DNA from: Gammaproteobacteria bacterium
GTDB taxonomy: Bacteria; Pseudomonadota; Gammaproteobacteria; GCA-001735895
DNA: 7,107 bases
Reading direction: 5' to 3'
NCBI GenBank assembly: GCA_003231795.1
Contig: QIJI01000507.1
Location: 1-7,107 of the forward strand
The notes below the pieces were generated by a model, which ran no database searches, was not told where the DNA came from, and saw only the letters and a list, made by a program, of their open reading frames with translations. The translations under genes and the position numbers were made by a program. Positions 1-5,994 of the stretch are shown here, in pieces. Positions within the stretch are counted from its first letter, which is position 1, and the number at the start of each line of letters is the position of its first letter.

Positions 1-500
1 AGAATACCGATACGTACAAACAGATTGCCATCGGTGAAATAGGATGTGGCAAAATTACCGATTCGTCGCAGCAGGTCTTCAACATGATCGACCGGGTTTT
101 TGCTACGTGATAAAGTTTCAATCCGGACGTTGTGGGTGTCGGTTTGCATGTTTGCCGCAGCAGCGGGTGCAATAGATTCTGCTTCGGTTTTCTGGTTGGT
201 CTCATCGTGTGTCTCTGGCCCGGTATGGGTCGTTGCCTCAATTGGCTGTTCAATCTCAACGGCTGGGGGTTCTGCTGCCGACCCGGTGGCAGCGGACTCG
301 GTGGCAGCAGGCATGGGATGTGCCTCAGGTCGCTGCTTTAGTTGCGATCCGAATTCGCCCATTTGCTCGCGCAGCCGATCAATTTGCTGTTGTATCTGCT
401 TTAATTTATTGCGGTTAGTCACATACATCACGATTACCACAATCGGTAATACGAGCATTAATACGACTACCAGTGCAATAAACAGAAAGATCGATTCCAT
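1..500 (-). CDS. DUF2339-type membrane protein, N-terminal part (cut by window edge)
   Basis: The reverse strand reads open from an ATG at 498-500 to the window edge, giving 166 residues without a stop. Residues 3-26 form one very hydrophobic segment (MESIFLFIALVVV...). Residues 29-57 are Gln/Lys/Arg-rich and look like a short coiled coil. Residues 58-120 are a low-complexity Ala/Pro/Glu/Thr linker. From residue 135 a more conserved stretch begins and ends with GNLFVRIGIL. DUF2339 proteins have this order: an N-terminal anchor, a coiled coil, a variable linker, then a motif like GN-x-x-VRIG leading into a large multi-span membrane domain. That membrane domain would lie beyond the window. The function of the family is unknown. 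The upstream Shine-Dalgarno is weak (GGAA about 10 nt before ATG). The gene is divergent from the Rieske oxygenase. The family call rests on architecture and the short terminal motif, so it is good but not certain. Confidence 0.75.
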   Translation of the reverse strand, partial: MESIFLFIALVVVLMLVLPIVVIVMYVTNRNKLKQIQQQIDRLREQMGEFGSQLKQRPEAHPMPAATESAATGSAAEPPAVEIEQPIEATTHTGPETHDETNQKTEAESIAPAAAANMQTDTHNVRIETLSRSKNPVDHVEDLLRRIGNFATSYFTDGNLFVRIGI

Positions 501-654
501 CGTTAATTATTCCGCGGCTTTTTATGGCAGGATTGAGTGATGGAGTGTAGCAGCCCTGCCTGAAACCGTAGGTGGCTCGCTGCCGGATTGGTACTGCAGT
601 AACGGTCGTCTGAGGTAAACATTGTGGCTATACCGAATTTGTAAATTGCAGCAG

Positions 655-682
655 AGCATAGTCAGAAAGTGACGTATTACAA
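655..682 (-). promoter_or_regulatory. Candidate sigma70 promoter for the DUF2339-type gene
   Basis: On the reverse strand TTGTAA (plus 677-682) and TATGCT (plus 655-660) are separated by 16 nt. Each matches the sigma70 consensus at 4 of 6 positions. The distance to the ATG at 500 leaves a leader of about 150 nt. This is a motif match only. Confidence 0.25.
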
Positions 683-715
683 CGCCTTTTCATCCGGGTA
701 CAGGAAAACGATACC

Positions 716-740
716 GTTCGTACCATTACCTGATACGAAC
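716..740. promoter_or_regulatory. Inverted repeat, possible operator
   Basis: GTTCGTA (716-722) and TACGAAC (734-740) are perfect reverse complements separated by 11 nt, so the arm centres lie 18 nt apart, or roughly two helical turns. This is compatible with a dimeric transcription factor site. It lies about 70 nt upstream of the candidate forward promoter. No regulator can be named from it. Confidence 0.3.
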
Positions 741-810
741 AAAAAAATATAAAGCACTACCGTTGGTTCAAACCCGTGATCGTGCACGGAAATTCCAGGC
801 AACTTCCGCG

Positions 811-839
811 TTGTATTGCAGGTTTCGTCGATTCATAAT
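811..839 (+). promoter_or_regulatory. Candidate sigma70 promoter for the Rieske oxygenase operon
   Basis: TTGTAT (811-816) and CATAAT (834-839) are separated by 17 nt. The -10 hexamer matches at 5 of 6 positions and the -35 at 3 of 6, beginning with the key TTG. Transcription would start near 846, giving a leader of about 60 nt that contains the palindrome at 880-891. Confidence 0.4.
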
Positions 840-879
840 AATCGCTACCGATAAAAGCCTAATTTCTGCCAAAATCTAA

Positions 880-891
880 TTTTCCGGAAAA
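880..891. promoter_or_regulatory. 12-bp perfect palindrome before the Rieske oxygenase start
   Basis: TTTTCCGGAAAA is fully self-complementary and lies 13 nt before the ATG at 905, downstream of the candidate promoter. As DNA it could be an operator. As RNA it is too short and loopless to fold alone. There is no clear Shine-Dalgarno between it and the start codon. GGAAA within the palindrome (887-891) is the nearest purine run and is rather far away, so translation here may be weak or regulated. Confidence 0.3.
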
Positions 892-904
892 CTGTGTAAA
901 TAAT

Positions 905-2251
905 ATGAGTACGCCATCGATAAATACCGGGACCGGGTATCAGGGCTATCGCGAGCCCCAACGGGGTGACAGCGATGAAGTTCTGGTACGAACCTCAAAG
1001 GGAACCGCTTGTGGTGAATACCTGCGTCGCTATTGGCAACCGGTTGCGTTGACGTCCGAAGTGACCGATGTACCACGATTGATTCGAGTCATGGGTGAGG
1101 ACCTGGTGCTTTTTTGCGATAAATCCGGGCGCTATGGCCTGGTCCACAGACAATGTCCGCATCGCCGCGCTTCAATGGAATTTGGAGTCTGCGAATCCCG
1201 TGGCATTCGCTGTTGTTATCATGGTTGGCTATTCGATATTAACGGCGAGATTCTCGAGATTCCGGGGCAACCGCCGAAAAATGTAGAGCTGGTTAAAAAG
1301 CAGACATCGCTTGGCGCTTATCCCGTTCACGAGTATCGCGGCCTGATTTTTGCCTATCTGGGTCCGATCGAAGAAATCCCTGAATTTCCGGTGTACGACA
1401 CGCTCGAGATCGAAAATCAGACGTTGGTGCCCTACCGCGCCGATTATCAGTGCAACTGGTTGCAGGTGCTCGATGCCATTCTCGATCCGATTCACACCAG
1501 CTTTTTGCATTCGCGCATGAGTCGAGCTCAATTTTCCGAAGGTATGGGAGAAATCGGCGAACTGCTCTTTTATGAGAGAGAAATGAGTTTTCTGGGTGTC
1601 AGTATTCGTCGCGTCGACGATCACATCTGGGTTCGCATAAACGAGCTGGTGTTACCGAACTATACCCAGGCAGGTGCCGCATTTTCCGCCGATGGTACCC
1701 AACCGATTTACTACGGGCGCACAGCATTTTCACGCTGGGTAGTACCGATCGATGATGAAAACACTACTGCGTTCGCGTGGGCGATATTTGGTGACCGGGC
1801 GGATCCCGAGGAGTACAACACGCCCGAGGGTCCTGAATTAATCGAGCAGGGCGAACGCATGGACCGCAGTTATGACGAGCGTCAGCGATTTCCAGGAGAT
1901 GCCGAGGCGGTTGAAGGTATGGGGCGTATAGCGGATCAAAAACTGGAACATCTGGTGCCGAGCGATAAAGGGATCATTCAGTACCGCCAACGGCTGCGAC
2001 AGTTATGTCGTAATCTCGAAAACGGAAAATCTCCCGCGCAGGTTCAAAATTTCTGGAAAAATCCGGTTCCGACTTATGGCGGCGATACGGTTTTACATAT
2101 TCCACCGAGCGCAGATGATGACAGCCGATTTTTACTTGAAATCGGCCAGCGGGTAATGCAGATCCAGTTCGAAGCAGAATCAAAAACCGGTGCAGAACGG
2201 GATCATACAGTGATTGAAGCGCTGATAAAACTTGAGACGGAATATCACTGA
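905..2251 (+). CDS. Rieske [2Fe-2S] non-haem iron oxygenase, alpha subunit (phthalate dioxygenase-like)
   Basis: This 448-residue protein has the two-part plan of Rieske oxygenase alpha subunits. The N-terminal Rieske domain has cluster ligands C84-x-H86 and C103-x2-H106 (CPH...CCYHGW). The catalytic domain has the mononuclear iron motif D194-x2-H197-x4-H202 within NWLQVLDAILDPIHTSFLH. D194 is the bridging aspartate that relays electrons between subunits, and D332 is the probable third iron ligand. The region QKLEHLVPSDKGIIQYRQRL resembles the C-terminal part of phthalate 4,5-dioxygenase-type and related demethylating oxygenases. Such enzymes use O2 and electrons from a reductase to hydroxylate or demethylate small substrates. 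No reductase or ferredoxin gene lies nearby. The first 25 residues precede the conserved LVRTSKGTACGEYLRRYWQP segment. No better start exists, since the next Met is residue 63. The stop overlaps the next start (ATGA), indicating translational coupling. The substrate is unknown. Confidence 0.93.
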   Translation: MSTPSINTGTGYQGYREPQRGDSDEVLVRTSKGTACGEYLRRYWQPVALTSEVTDVPRLIRVMGEDLVLFCDKSGRYGLVHRQCPHRRASMEFGVCESRGIRCCYHGWLFDINGEILEIPGQPPKNVELVKKQTSLGAYPVHEYRGLIFAYLGPIEEIPEFPVYDTLEIENQTLVPYRADYQCNWLQVLDAILDPIHTSFLHSRMSRAQFSEGMGEIGELLFYEREMSFLGVSIRRVDDHIWVRINELVLPNYTQAGAAFSADGTQPIYYGRTAFSRWVVPIDDENTTAFAWAIFGDRADPEEYNTPEGPELIEQGERMDRSYDERQRFPGDAEAVEGMGRIADQKLEHLVPSDKGIIQYRQRLRQLCRNLENGKSPAQVQNFWKNPVPTYGGDTVLHIPPSADDDSRFLLEIGQRVMQIQFEAESKTGAERDHTVIEALIKLETEYH

Positions 2252-3267
2252 TGACGGTTAAGGTACATGTGAAAAACAATCATGCCGGCCCCGATACTTT
2301 TCCGTCGACGACTGAGAGCGAGCCGGTGTTCACGATATCGATGGACAAGTATCAGCAGGCCGCTGCCGGTTATACCGATATCGCGGCTCAACTCGAAGTG
2401 TTTGTTGACTGGGATACCGATCACTGGGTGGAATCAATGCGCGATACCGAAGTATTGCTGACCTGGAATCTGCCGACTGAAAACCTGGCAGGAGTAGCAC
2501 CGCGATTGAAATGGATTCACTGTATCGGAGCCGGAGTCGAACATCTGTGTCCGATGGATTGGGTACCGCCCGGGGTAACCATTACCAATAACAAGGGCGC
2601 GCATGCTGATAAAGCCGGTGAATACGCATTGATGGCGGTCTTGATGCTGCATAACAAGATGCCAGTGATTTTGACAAATCAGCGCAGTGGCGACTGGAAT
2701 TCACTTTTTTCAACGCCGATCGAAGGTAAAACCGTCGGACTGATCGGGGTTGGTAGTATTGGCGGGGGTGCCGCTGCGCAGCTTGATAAAATGCCACTCC
2801 ATATTATCGGTGTCACGCGTCACGGCAATGCGCATCCGCATGTGCATGAAATGGTGACCATGGATCAGCTCGATGCGGTGTTACCTCGAATGGATTATAT
2901 TTTCGTATCACTGCCTTCGACCCCCGAAACAGTGGGCCTGTTTGATCGAAAACGTCTGCAAGGCATGAAGCGGGGCGCGGGAATTATTAATGTCGGTCGA
3001 GGTTCGACGATGGACTACGAAGCGCTCGCCGAATTGTTGCTTGACGGGCATTTGTCGGGAGCCGTAATCGACGTATTCGAAGAAGAGCCTTTACCGGCTG
3101 AATCGCCGTTGTGGCTTGCGCCGAATCTTGTCGTGACTCCCCATGTCTCCGCCGACGATGGTGATAATTATGTTGCCATTACACTGGACCTGTTTTTTAG
3201 TAACATGGAGCGCTATCTGGCAGGCCAACCCCTGTTGAATGTGGTGAGGCCGGAACTGGGGTACTAG
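2251..3267 (+). CDS. D-isomer-specific 2-hydroxyacid dehydrogenase (glyoxylate/hydroxypyruvate reductase-like)
   Basis: This 338-residue cytosolic protein is expected to interconvert a 2-hydroxyacid and its 2-ketoacid with NAD(P)(H). The dinucleotide-binding motif is G166-x-G168-x2-G171 (GLIGVGSIGGG). Catalytic residues of the family are visible: R250 in INVGRGS, E279 in DVFEEEP, and H298 in VTPHVS. After the second Rossmann strand the sequence is GVTRHG, without the acidic residue typical of NAD enzymes. T189/R190 hint at NADP(H) preference, which is inference. Helix NNKGAHADKAGEYALMAVL matches the family hinge region. The ATG shares one base with the oxygenase stop, with GGAA 8 nt upstream. 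The C-terminus (NVVRPELGY) looks natural. A 161-bp palindromic element begins directly after the TAG stop. It is probably the second step after the oxygenase. The exact substrate cannot be named. Confidence 0.92.
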   Translation: MTVKVHVKNNHAGPDTFPSTTESEPVFTISMDKYQQAAAGYTDIAAQLEVFVDWDTDHWVESMRDTEVLLTWNLPTENLAGVAPRLKWIHCIGAGVEHLCPMDWVPPGVTITNNKGAHADKAGEYALMAVLMLHNKMPVILTNQRSGDWNSLFSTPIEGKTVGLIGVGSIGGGAAAQLDKMPLHIIGVTRHGNAHPHVHEMVTMDQLDAVLPRMDYIFVSLPSTPETVGLFDRKRLQGMKRGAGIINVGRGSTMDYEALAELLLDGHLSGAVIDVFEEEPLPAESPLWLAPNLVVTPHVSADDGDNYVAITLDLFFSNMERYLAGQPLLNVVRPELGY

Positions 3268-3428
3268 CCCGGAAATTTCACAAATCTGCGCCAGGATCGC
3301 GCAGGATATTGTTTTCACAAGGAAATTTCCGAAAGAGTCTCATATCGACGATTACGAGCGACTGAGGAAATATTTCTTGTGGAATCAATAGGCTAGCGAG
3401 GTGGTGCATGATTTGTGAATTTTCCGGG
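3268..3428. mobile_element. 161-bp palindromic MITE-like element (element 1)
   Basis: The ends, 3268-3286 and 3410-3428, are reverse complements at 18 of 19 positions (CCCGGAAATTTCACAAATC versus the complement of GATTTGTGAATTTTCCGGG). The pairing continues inward with small bulges. Arms of 63 nt each (3268-3330 and 3366-3428) surround a 35-nt centre whose midpoint is TCGACGA at 3345-3351. Blocks such as TATTG, CACAAG and AAA-TTTCC recur in mirrored order. The element is flanked by TAG on both sides (3265-3267 and 3429-3431), a possible 3-bp target duplication. The left copy is the dehydrogenase stop codon. No coding capacity is seen. It would fold into a long RNA hairpin and could attenuate transcription into the next gene. 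Mobility is inferred from form. The parent transposase is unknown; IS1380- or IS5-like families are only guesses. Confidence 0.7.
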
Positions 3429-3439
3429 TAGGTATTCTT

Positions 3440-3955
3440 ATGCAGAGTGTTAATGATTTAATCGACTGGTTGCAGTCGTATACCGAACGCGTCGATCTTG
3501 ACGAACTCAAGGACCGACTTGATGACGAAAGTATTTCTGCTGATTTGTTGTCGCAATACATCCATTTTTCGGATCAGCGATACAGTCGTAACCTGCTCGC
3601 GCACGGACCCCAATTCTATGCCCTGGTGTTATGCTGGAAACCGGGGCAGGCGAGTCCGATACATGATCACAAGGGCGCTTCCTGTGGCGTGCGGGTGATT
3701 CAGGGAGCTGCCACCGAAACCAGTTTTCGCTGGCAGGGTGATACGCTGGTGCAAGATTCGGTTACCACGATGAGCGCTGGCGAGGTTTGTGGATCATTTG
3801 ATGACGATATTCACGAAATCCGAAACAACGGCAACGAAAACCTGGTAACCCTGCACGTCTATTCACCCTATCTCGATAACATTAATCTGTACGATCTGGA
3901 AAGTGGCAAGGTGACCGTCTTCTCGGACCCTCTAATCGAAAGCCTCAGCGCCTGA
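3440..3955 (+). CDS. Cysteine dioxygenase type I family protein (Arg-type)
   Basis: This 171-residue cupin protein is expected to oxidise a thiol, most likely L-cysteine to cysteine sulfinate, using O2 and Fe(II). The three iron ligands are H75 and H77 (SPIHDHKG) and H125 (DIHEIRNN). R50 in YSRNLL aligns with rat Arg60, which binds the cysteine carboxylate. This points to the Arg-type (cysteine) rather than the Gln-type (3-mercaptopropionate) branch. H139 and Y141 in TLHVYSPY align with rat His155 and Tyr157. C82, seven residues after H75, aligns with rat Cys93, the residue that crosslinks to Tyr157 and is usually Gly in characterised bacterial enzymes. AGG at 3430-3432 sits 7 nt before the ATG. 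The palindromic element ends 11 nt upstream. Without that element the gene would lie 8 nt after the dehydrogenase stop. It converges with the transporter gene, with a 9-nt gap. Confidence 0.9.
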   Translation: MQSVNDLIDWLQSYTERVDLDELKDRLDDESISADLLSQYIHFSDQRYSRNLLAHGPQFYALVLCWKPGQASPIHDHKGASCGVRVIQGAATETSFRWQGDTLVQDSVTTMSAGEVCGSFDDDIHEIRNNGNENLVTLHVYSPYLDNINLYDLESGKVTVFSDPLIESLSA

Positions 3956-3964
3956 GCGAAAAGT

Positions 3965-4900
3965 CTATAGCGGTTGACTCGGAGTTTGTTGCGGGCGTGA
4001 CTGGTTTAGCATTTCCAGAATTGCTCGTGCCGCAACCGCGAGAATAATGATCGAACCTCCAATCAGGGTCCATCGCGACGGCACTTCATCAATAAACCAC
4101 CAGACCCATATGGGTCCGAGCGCGAATTCGAGCAACATGATCAGAGTAACTTCGGCTGCTGCCAGGTAACGCGACGCTATTATAAAGGTCCAGTTGACGA
4201 ATCCTGACAGGCAGGCGCCCCAGAATACCGATAACAGGATGTCGTTGAGCGGAATGTCCAGGTTGTTACCGGTAACTGCATAGGAGATGAGCAGAATGAT
4301 TGCCGATGAGATAACCAGTACCGGCAACATTTCAACGCGCCGTTTGTATCTGACGATTACCGCATAGCCGGCGAAAGCGACCGCCGTTACCAGGGCCATC
4401 ATATTTCCGAACCCGGAACCCACGCTAACGCCTTTGATCACCATTAAACCGAGGCCGCTAGCGGCAAACACCATTGTGATTAAAGTGGCTCTGCGTAAAC
4501 GCTCTCCAAGAATCAACCGTGCCAGTAGCGCGGTGAAAAATGGGATAGCACCGAGTATAAACAAGGCATTGGCGATGGTCGTATGGGCCAGTGCCTGAAT
4601 AAAACAGATGCCTGCGAGTGCGAGCAAGGCACTGGCAAAAATGCCTATTCGGCCGACATCCCTGAATCTGCTTGAGAAGTGCTGGCGATTCTGCAGGGCA
4701 AGAATGACCGCGATTGCCACCAGCATTCCCAGGGATCGATAAACGTTGATCTGCCATGGATTCGCAATTTCTATATGACGTTGCACCAGCCCACCGAAGC
4801 TGATTGCGACCGAGCCCAGTAGCATTAGTAAAATGGCATAGCTGCGGCGGTTAATCACATCTGTCGTAGAATCAGGTTGTTGTAACATGCCTGCAAGCAT
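3965..4900 (-). CDS. EamA/DMT-superfamily transporter
   Basis: This protein of about 311 residues is largely hydrophobic, with about ten predicted membrane spans in two EamA-type repeats. The first repeat begins near RRSYAILLMLLGSVAISFGG and ends after ILGERLRR...ITMVFAASGLGLMVIKG. The second starts near GFGNMMALVTAVAFAGYAV and ends with IDEVPSRWTLIGGSIIILA. The short charged loops LGERL and DEVPS before the last helix of each half are typical of the family. Members move metabolites or amino acids across the inner membrane, often outward, and the substrate here cannot be predicted. The frame stays open upstream to a TTG at 4924. I prefer the ATG at 4900, and the ATG at 4888 is also possible. 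None has a good Shine-Dalgarno, so the start is uncertain. The gene is divergent from the peroxiredoxin fusion and converges on the cysteine dioxygenase. Confidence 0.9.
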   Translation of the reverse strand: MLAGMLQQPDSTTDVINRRSYAILLMLLGSVAISFGGLVQRHIEIANPWQINVYRSLGMLVAIAVILALQNRQHFSSRFRDVGRIGIFASALLALAGICFIQALAHTTIANALFILGAIPFFTALLARLILGERLRRATLITMVFAASGLGLMVIKGVSVGSGFGNMMALVTAVAFAGYAVIVRYKRRVEMLPVLVISSAIILLISYAVTGNNLDIPLNDILLSVFWGACLSGFVNWTFIIASRYLAAAEVTLIMLLEFALGPIWVWWFIDEVPSRWTLIGGSIIILAVAARAILEMLNQSRPQQTPSQPL

Positions 4901-4954
4901 AGTGATTCTATGTGGTCGACACAATTAGGAAACGATATGGCTGGATACTGATTA

Positions 4955-4991
4955 ATATATTTAAACTATTAAATTAATAAATACAATCAAA
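4955..4991 (+). promoter_or_regulatory. OxyR-like binding site
   Basis: The OxyR consensus is two ATAG-n-T-n3-A-n-CTAT half-sites separated by 7 nt. Half-site one (4955-4969) reads ATAT-a-T-tta-A-a-CTAT and matches 9 of 10 defined bases. Half-site two (4977-4991) matches about 7 of 10. The spacer is exactly 7 nt. The site lies just upstream of the -10 candidates of a peroxide-detoxification gene, where OxyR would act. The high A+T content raises the chance of a random match. Confidence 0.35.
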
Positions 4992-5049
4992 TATACTAAT
5001 TAATAATTTCTCCACATAATGACCCTCGTTAGCTCAATCATCGATTACC

Positions 5050-5055
5050 AGGGAG
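5050..5055 (+). promoter_or_regulatory. Strong Shine-Dalgarno of the peroxiredoxin fusion
   Basis: AGGGAG lies 7 nt before the ATG at 5063. It fixes this start and is the strongest ribosome-binding site in the window. Confidence 0.8.
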
Positions 5056-5062
5056 AAATACC

Positions 5063-5806
5063 ATGTTACAAAATCTCGAAGGCCAACGAATTCCGTCGGT
5101 TGTTTTCAAGACTCGCAATGATCATAAATGGGTCGACCTTGACAGTGACGAGTTGTTTAACGGCAAAACTGTGGTTGTATTTTCGTTGCCGGGCGCTTTC
5201 ACGCCGACCTGTTCGTCGTCGCATGTTCCCCGCTACAACCAGTTAACCCCGGCATTGCAAAAGCATGGCGTTGATGAAGTTGTCTGTATCTCGGTTAACG
5301 ATGCCTTTGTCATGAACCAATGGAAACTGGAGCAAAAGGCCGAACGCATCAATTTCATTCCCGACGGCAATGGCGATTTTACTCGCGCTATGGGGATGCT
5401 GGTCGAAAAACAGGACCTCGGTTTTGGTGAACGCTCCTGGCGTTACTCGATGCTGGTGCGCGATGGTGTGATCGAAAAGATGTTCATCGAAGCCGATTTA
5501 CCCGGTGATCCATTCGATGTCTCAGATGCCGATACCATGCTGAATCATATTGCGCCTGCGCAAGCCTTACCCAAGAGCGTTACTGTTTTCAGTCGCGAAG
5601 GATGCCCCTTTTGTGTCAAAGCCAAGGGTTTGTTAAATGATGCCGGCATTGAATTTGATGAACTGGTGTTAGGGCGTGATTATGCCGAATCAACCATTCG
5701 AGCAGTATCAGGCCGCAGTAGCGTGCCGCAGATATTTGTAGACGGGGCCTTAATCGGTGGAGCGGAAGAACTCGAGGTTTATTTCAATAAAACAATTGCC
5801 GCCTAG
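5063..5806 (+). CDS. Peroxiredoxin-glutaredoxin fusion (hybrid Prx5)
   Basis: This 247-residue soluble protein joins a Prx5-type peroxiredoxin (about residues 1-163) to a glutaredoxin (about 171-247). The peroxidatic cysteine is C50 in PGAFTPTCSSSHVP, the standard Prx5 active site, with T47 as the conserved threonine. The glutaredoxin active site is C181-P-F-C184 (REGCPFCVKA), followed by the cis-proline SVPQIF (P222) and the glutathione-contacting GGAEEL. The architecture matches the Haemophilus influenzae hybrid Prx5, which reduces hydrogen and alkyl peroxides with electrons from glutathione passed through its own glutaredoxin domain. It is expected to act in the cytosol as a single-gene peroxide scavenger. 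It has a strong Shine-Dalgarno and an AT-rich upstream region with an OxyR-like site. A 159-bp palindromic element starts directly after the TAG stop. Length and C-terminus look normal. Confidence 0.95.
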   Translation: MLQNLEGQRIPSVVFKTRNDHKWVDLDSDELFNGKTVVVFSLPGAFTPTCSSSHVPRYNQLTPALQKHGVDEVVCISVNDAFVMNQWKLEQKAERINFIPDGNGDFTRAMGMLVEKQDLGFGERSWRYSMLVRDGVIEKMFIEADLPGDPFDVSDADTMLNHIAPAQALPKSVTVFSREGCPFCVKAKGLLNDAGIEFDELVLGRDYAESTIRAVSGRSSVPQIFVDGALIGGAEELEVYFNKTIAA

Positions 5807-5965
5807 GAGTCTGTCGGAATTAGGTAATCGTAGCGAGGGAAAGTCATTTTGAGCCAGGTTTTTTGATCGAATGAGGCGAATAGTTGTTCTATTCAACGAT
5901 TTGGATCAAAAAACCTGGCCAAAATGACTTTTCCGCAGTAGATTTATCCTAAGTCTGACGGGCTC
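5807..5965. mobile_element. 159-bp palindromic MITE-like element (element 2)
   Basis: The core arms 5840-5868 and 5904-5931 are reverse complements along 28 bases, with one extra A (5852) in the left arm. They contain AAAGTCATTTTG and CCAGGTTTTTTGATC. The outer parts pair less perfectly: GAGTCTGTCGGAATTAGG on the left mirrors GAGCCCGTCAGACTTAGG read from the right end. The total arm length is 62 nt per side around a 35-nt centre. The apex is itself a hairpin, GAATAG (5878-5883), TTGTT, CTATTC (5889-5894), centred at 5886, the exact midpoint of the element. CTAG flanks both ends (5803-5806 and 5966-5969), which fits a 4-bp target duplication or palindromic end bases. The left CTAG contains the peroxiredoxin stop. 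No coding content is seen. It may also end transcription of the upstream gene. Confidence 0.7.
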
Positions 5966-5994
5966 CTAGACTGTTAATTTTCGGTCAATTGAAT

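Larger units (their letters stand above)
501..904. other. 404-bp divergent intergenic region, no gene seen
   Basis: This gap lies between the start codons of the DUF2339-type gene (reverse) and the Rieske oxygenase (forward). I see no convincing open reading frame, tRNA or structured RNA in it. It holds candidate promoters for both directions, a 7-bp inverted repeat (716-740) and several short palindromes: TACTGCAGTA at 592-601, CGTGCACG at 781-788, GGAAATTCC at 788-796 and TTTTCCGGAAAA at 880-891. The length and symmetrical motifs fit a regulated divergent control region. No regulator gene is encoded in the window. Confidence 0.6.
4901..5062. promoter_or_regulatory. AT-rich divergent promoter region
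   Basis: This 162-bp gap separates the transporter start (reverse) from the peroxiredoxin start (forward). Positions 4950-5010 are almost entirely A and T and contain many TTAAT/ATTAA runs, in contrast to the mixed composition of the genes. Forward -10 candidates are TATACT (4992-4997) and CATAAT (5015-5020). Neither has a strong -35, as expected for an activator-dependent promoter. Confidence 0.45.

Noticed and set aside
100..540. Forward open frame of 146 codons, rich in Cys and Ser
   Set aside because: It is antisense to the reverse-strand DUF2339-type gene. Its odd cysteine runs come from reading the complement of Gln and Ala codons, and it has no family resemblance.
592..601. Perfect palindrome TACTGCAGTA
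   Set aside because: Short, with no supporting repeat or promoter placement. Expected by chance in a few kilobases.
1229..1624. Reverse open frame inside the Rieske oxygenase
   Set aside because: The forward frame carries all catalytic motifs, and the reverse product resembles nothing.
3944..3956. Small hairpin CTCAG/CTGAG at the end of the cysteine dioxygenase gene
   Set aside because: A 5-bp stem with a 3-nt loop and no T tract is too weak to call a terminator.
3268..5965. Elements 1 and 2 as two copies of one repeat, or as a composite transposon around the transporter and peroxiredoxin
   Set aside because: Their sequences do not align beyond very short blocks, and no transposase lies between them.
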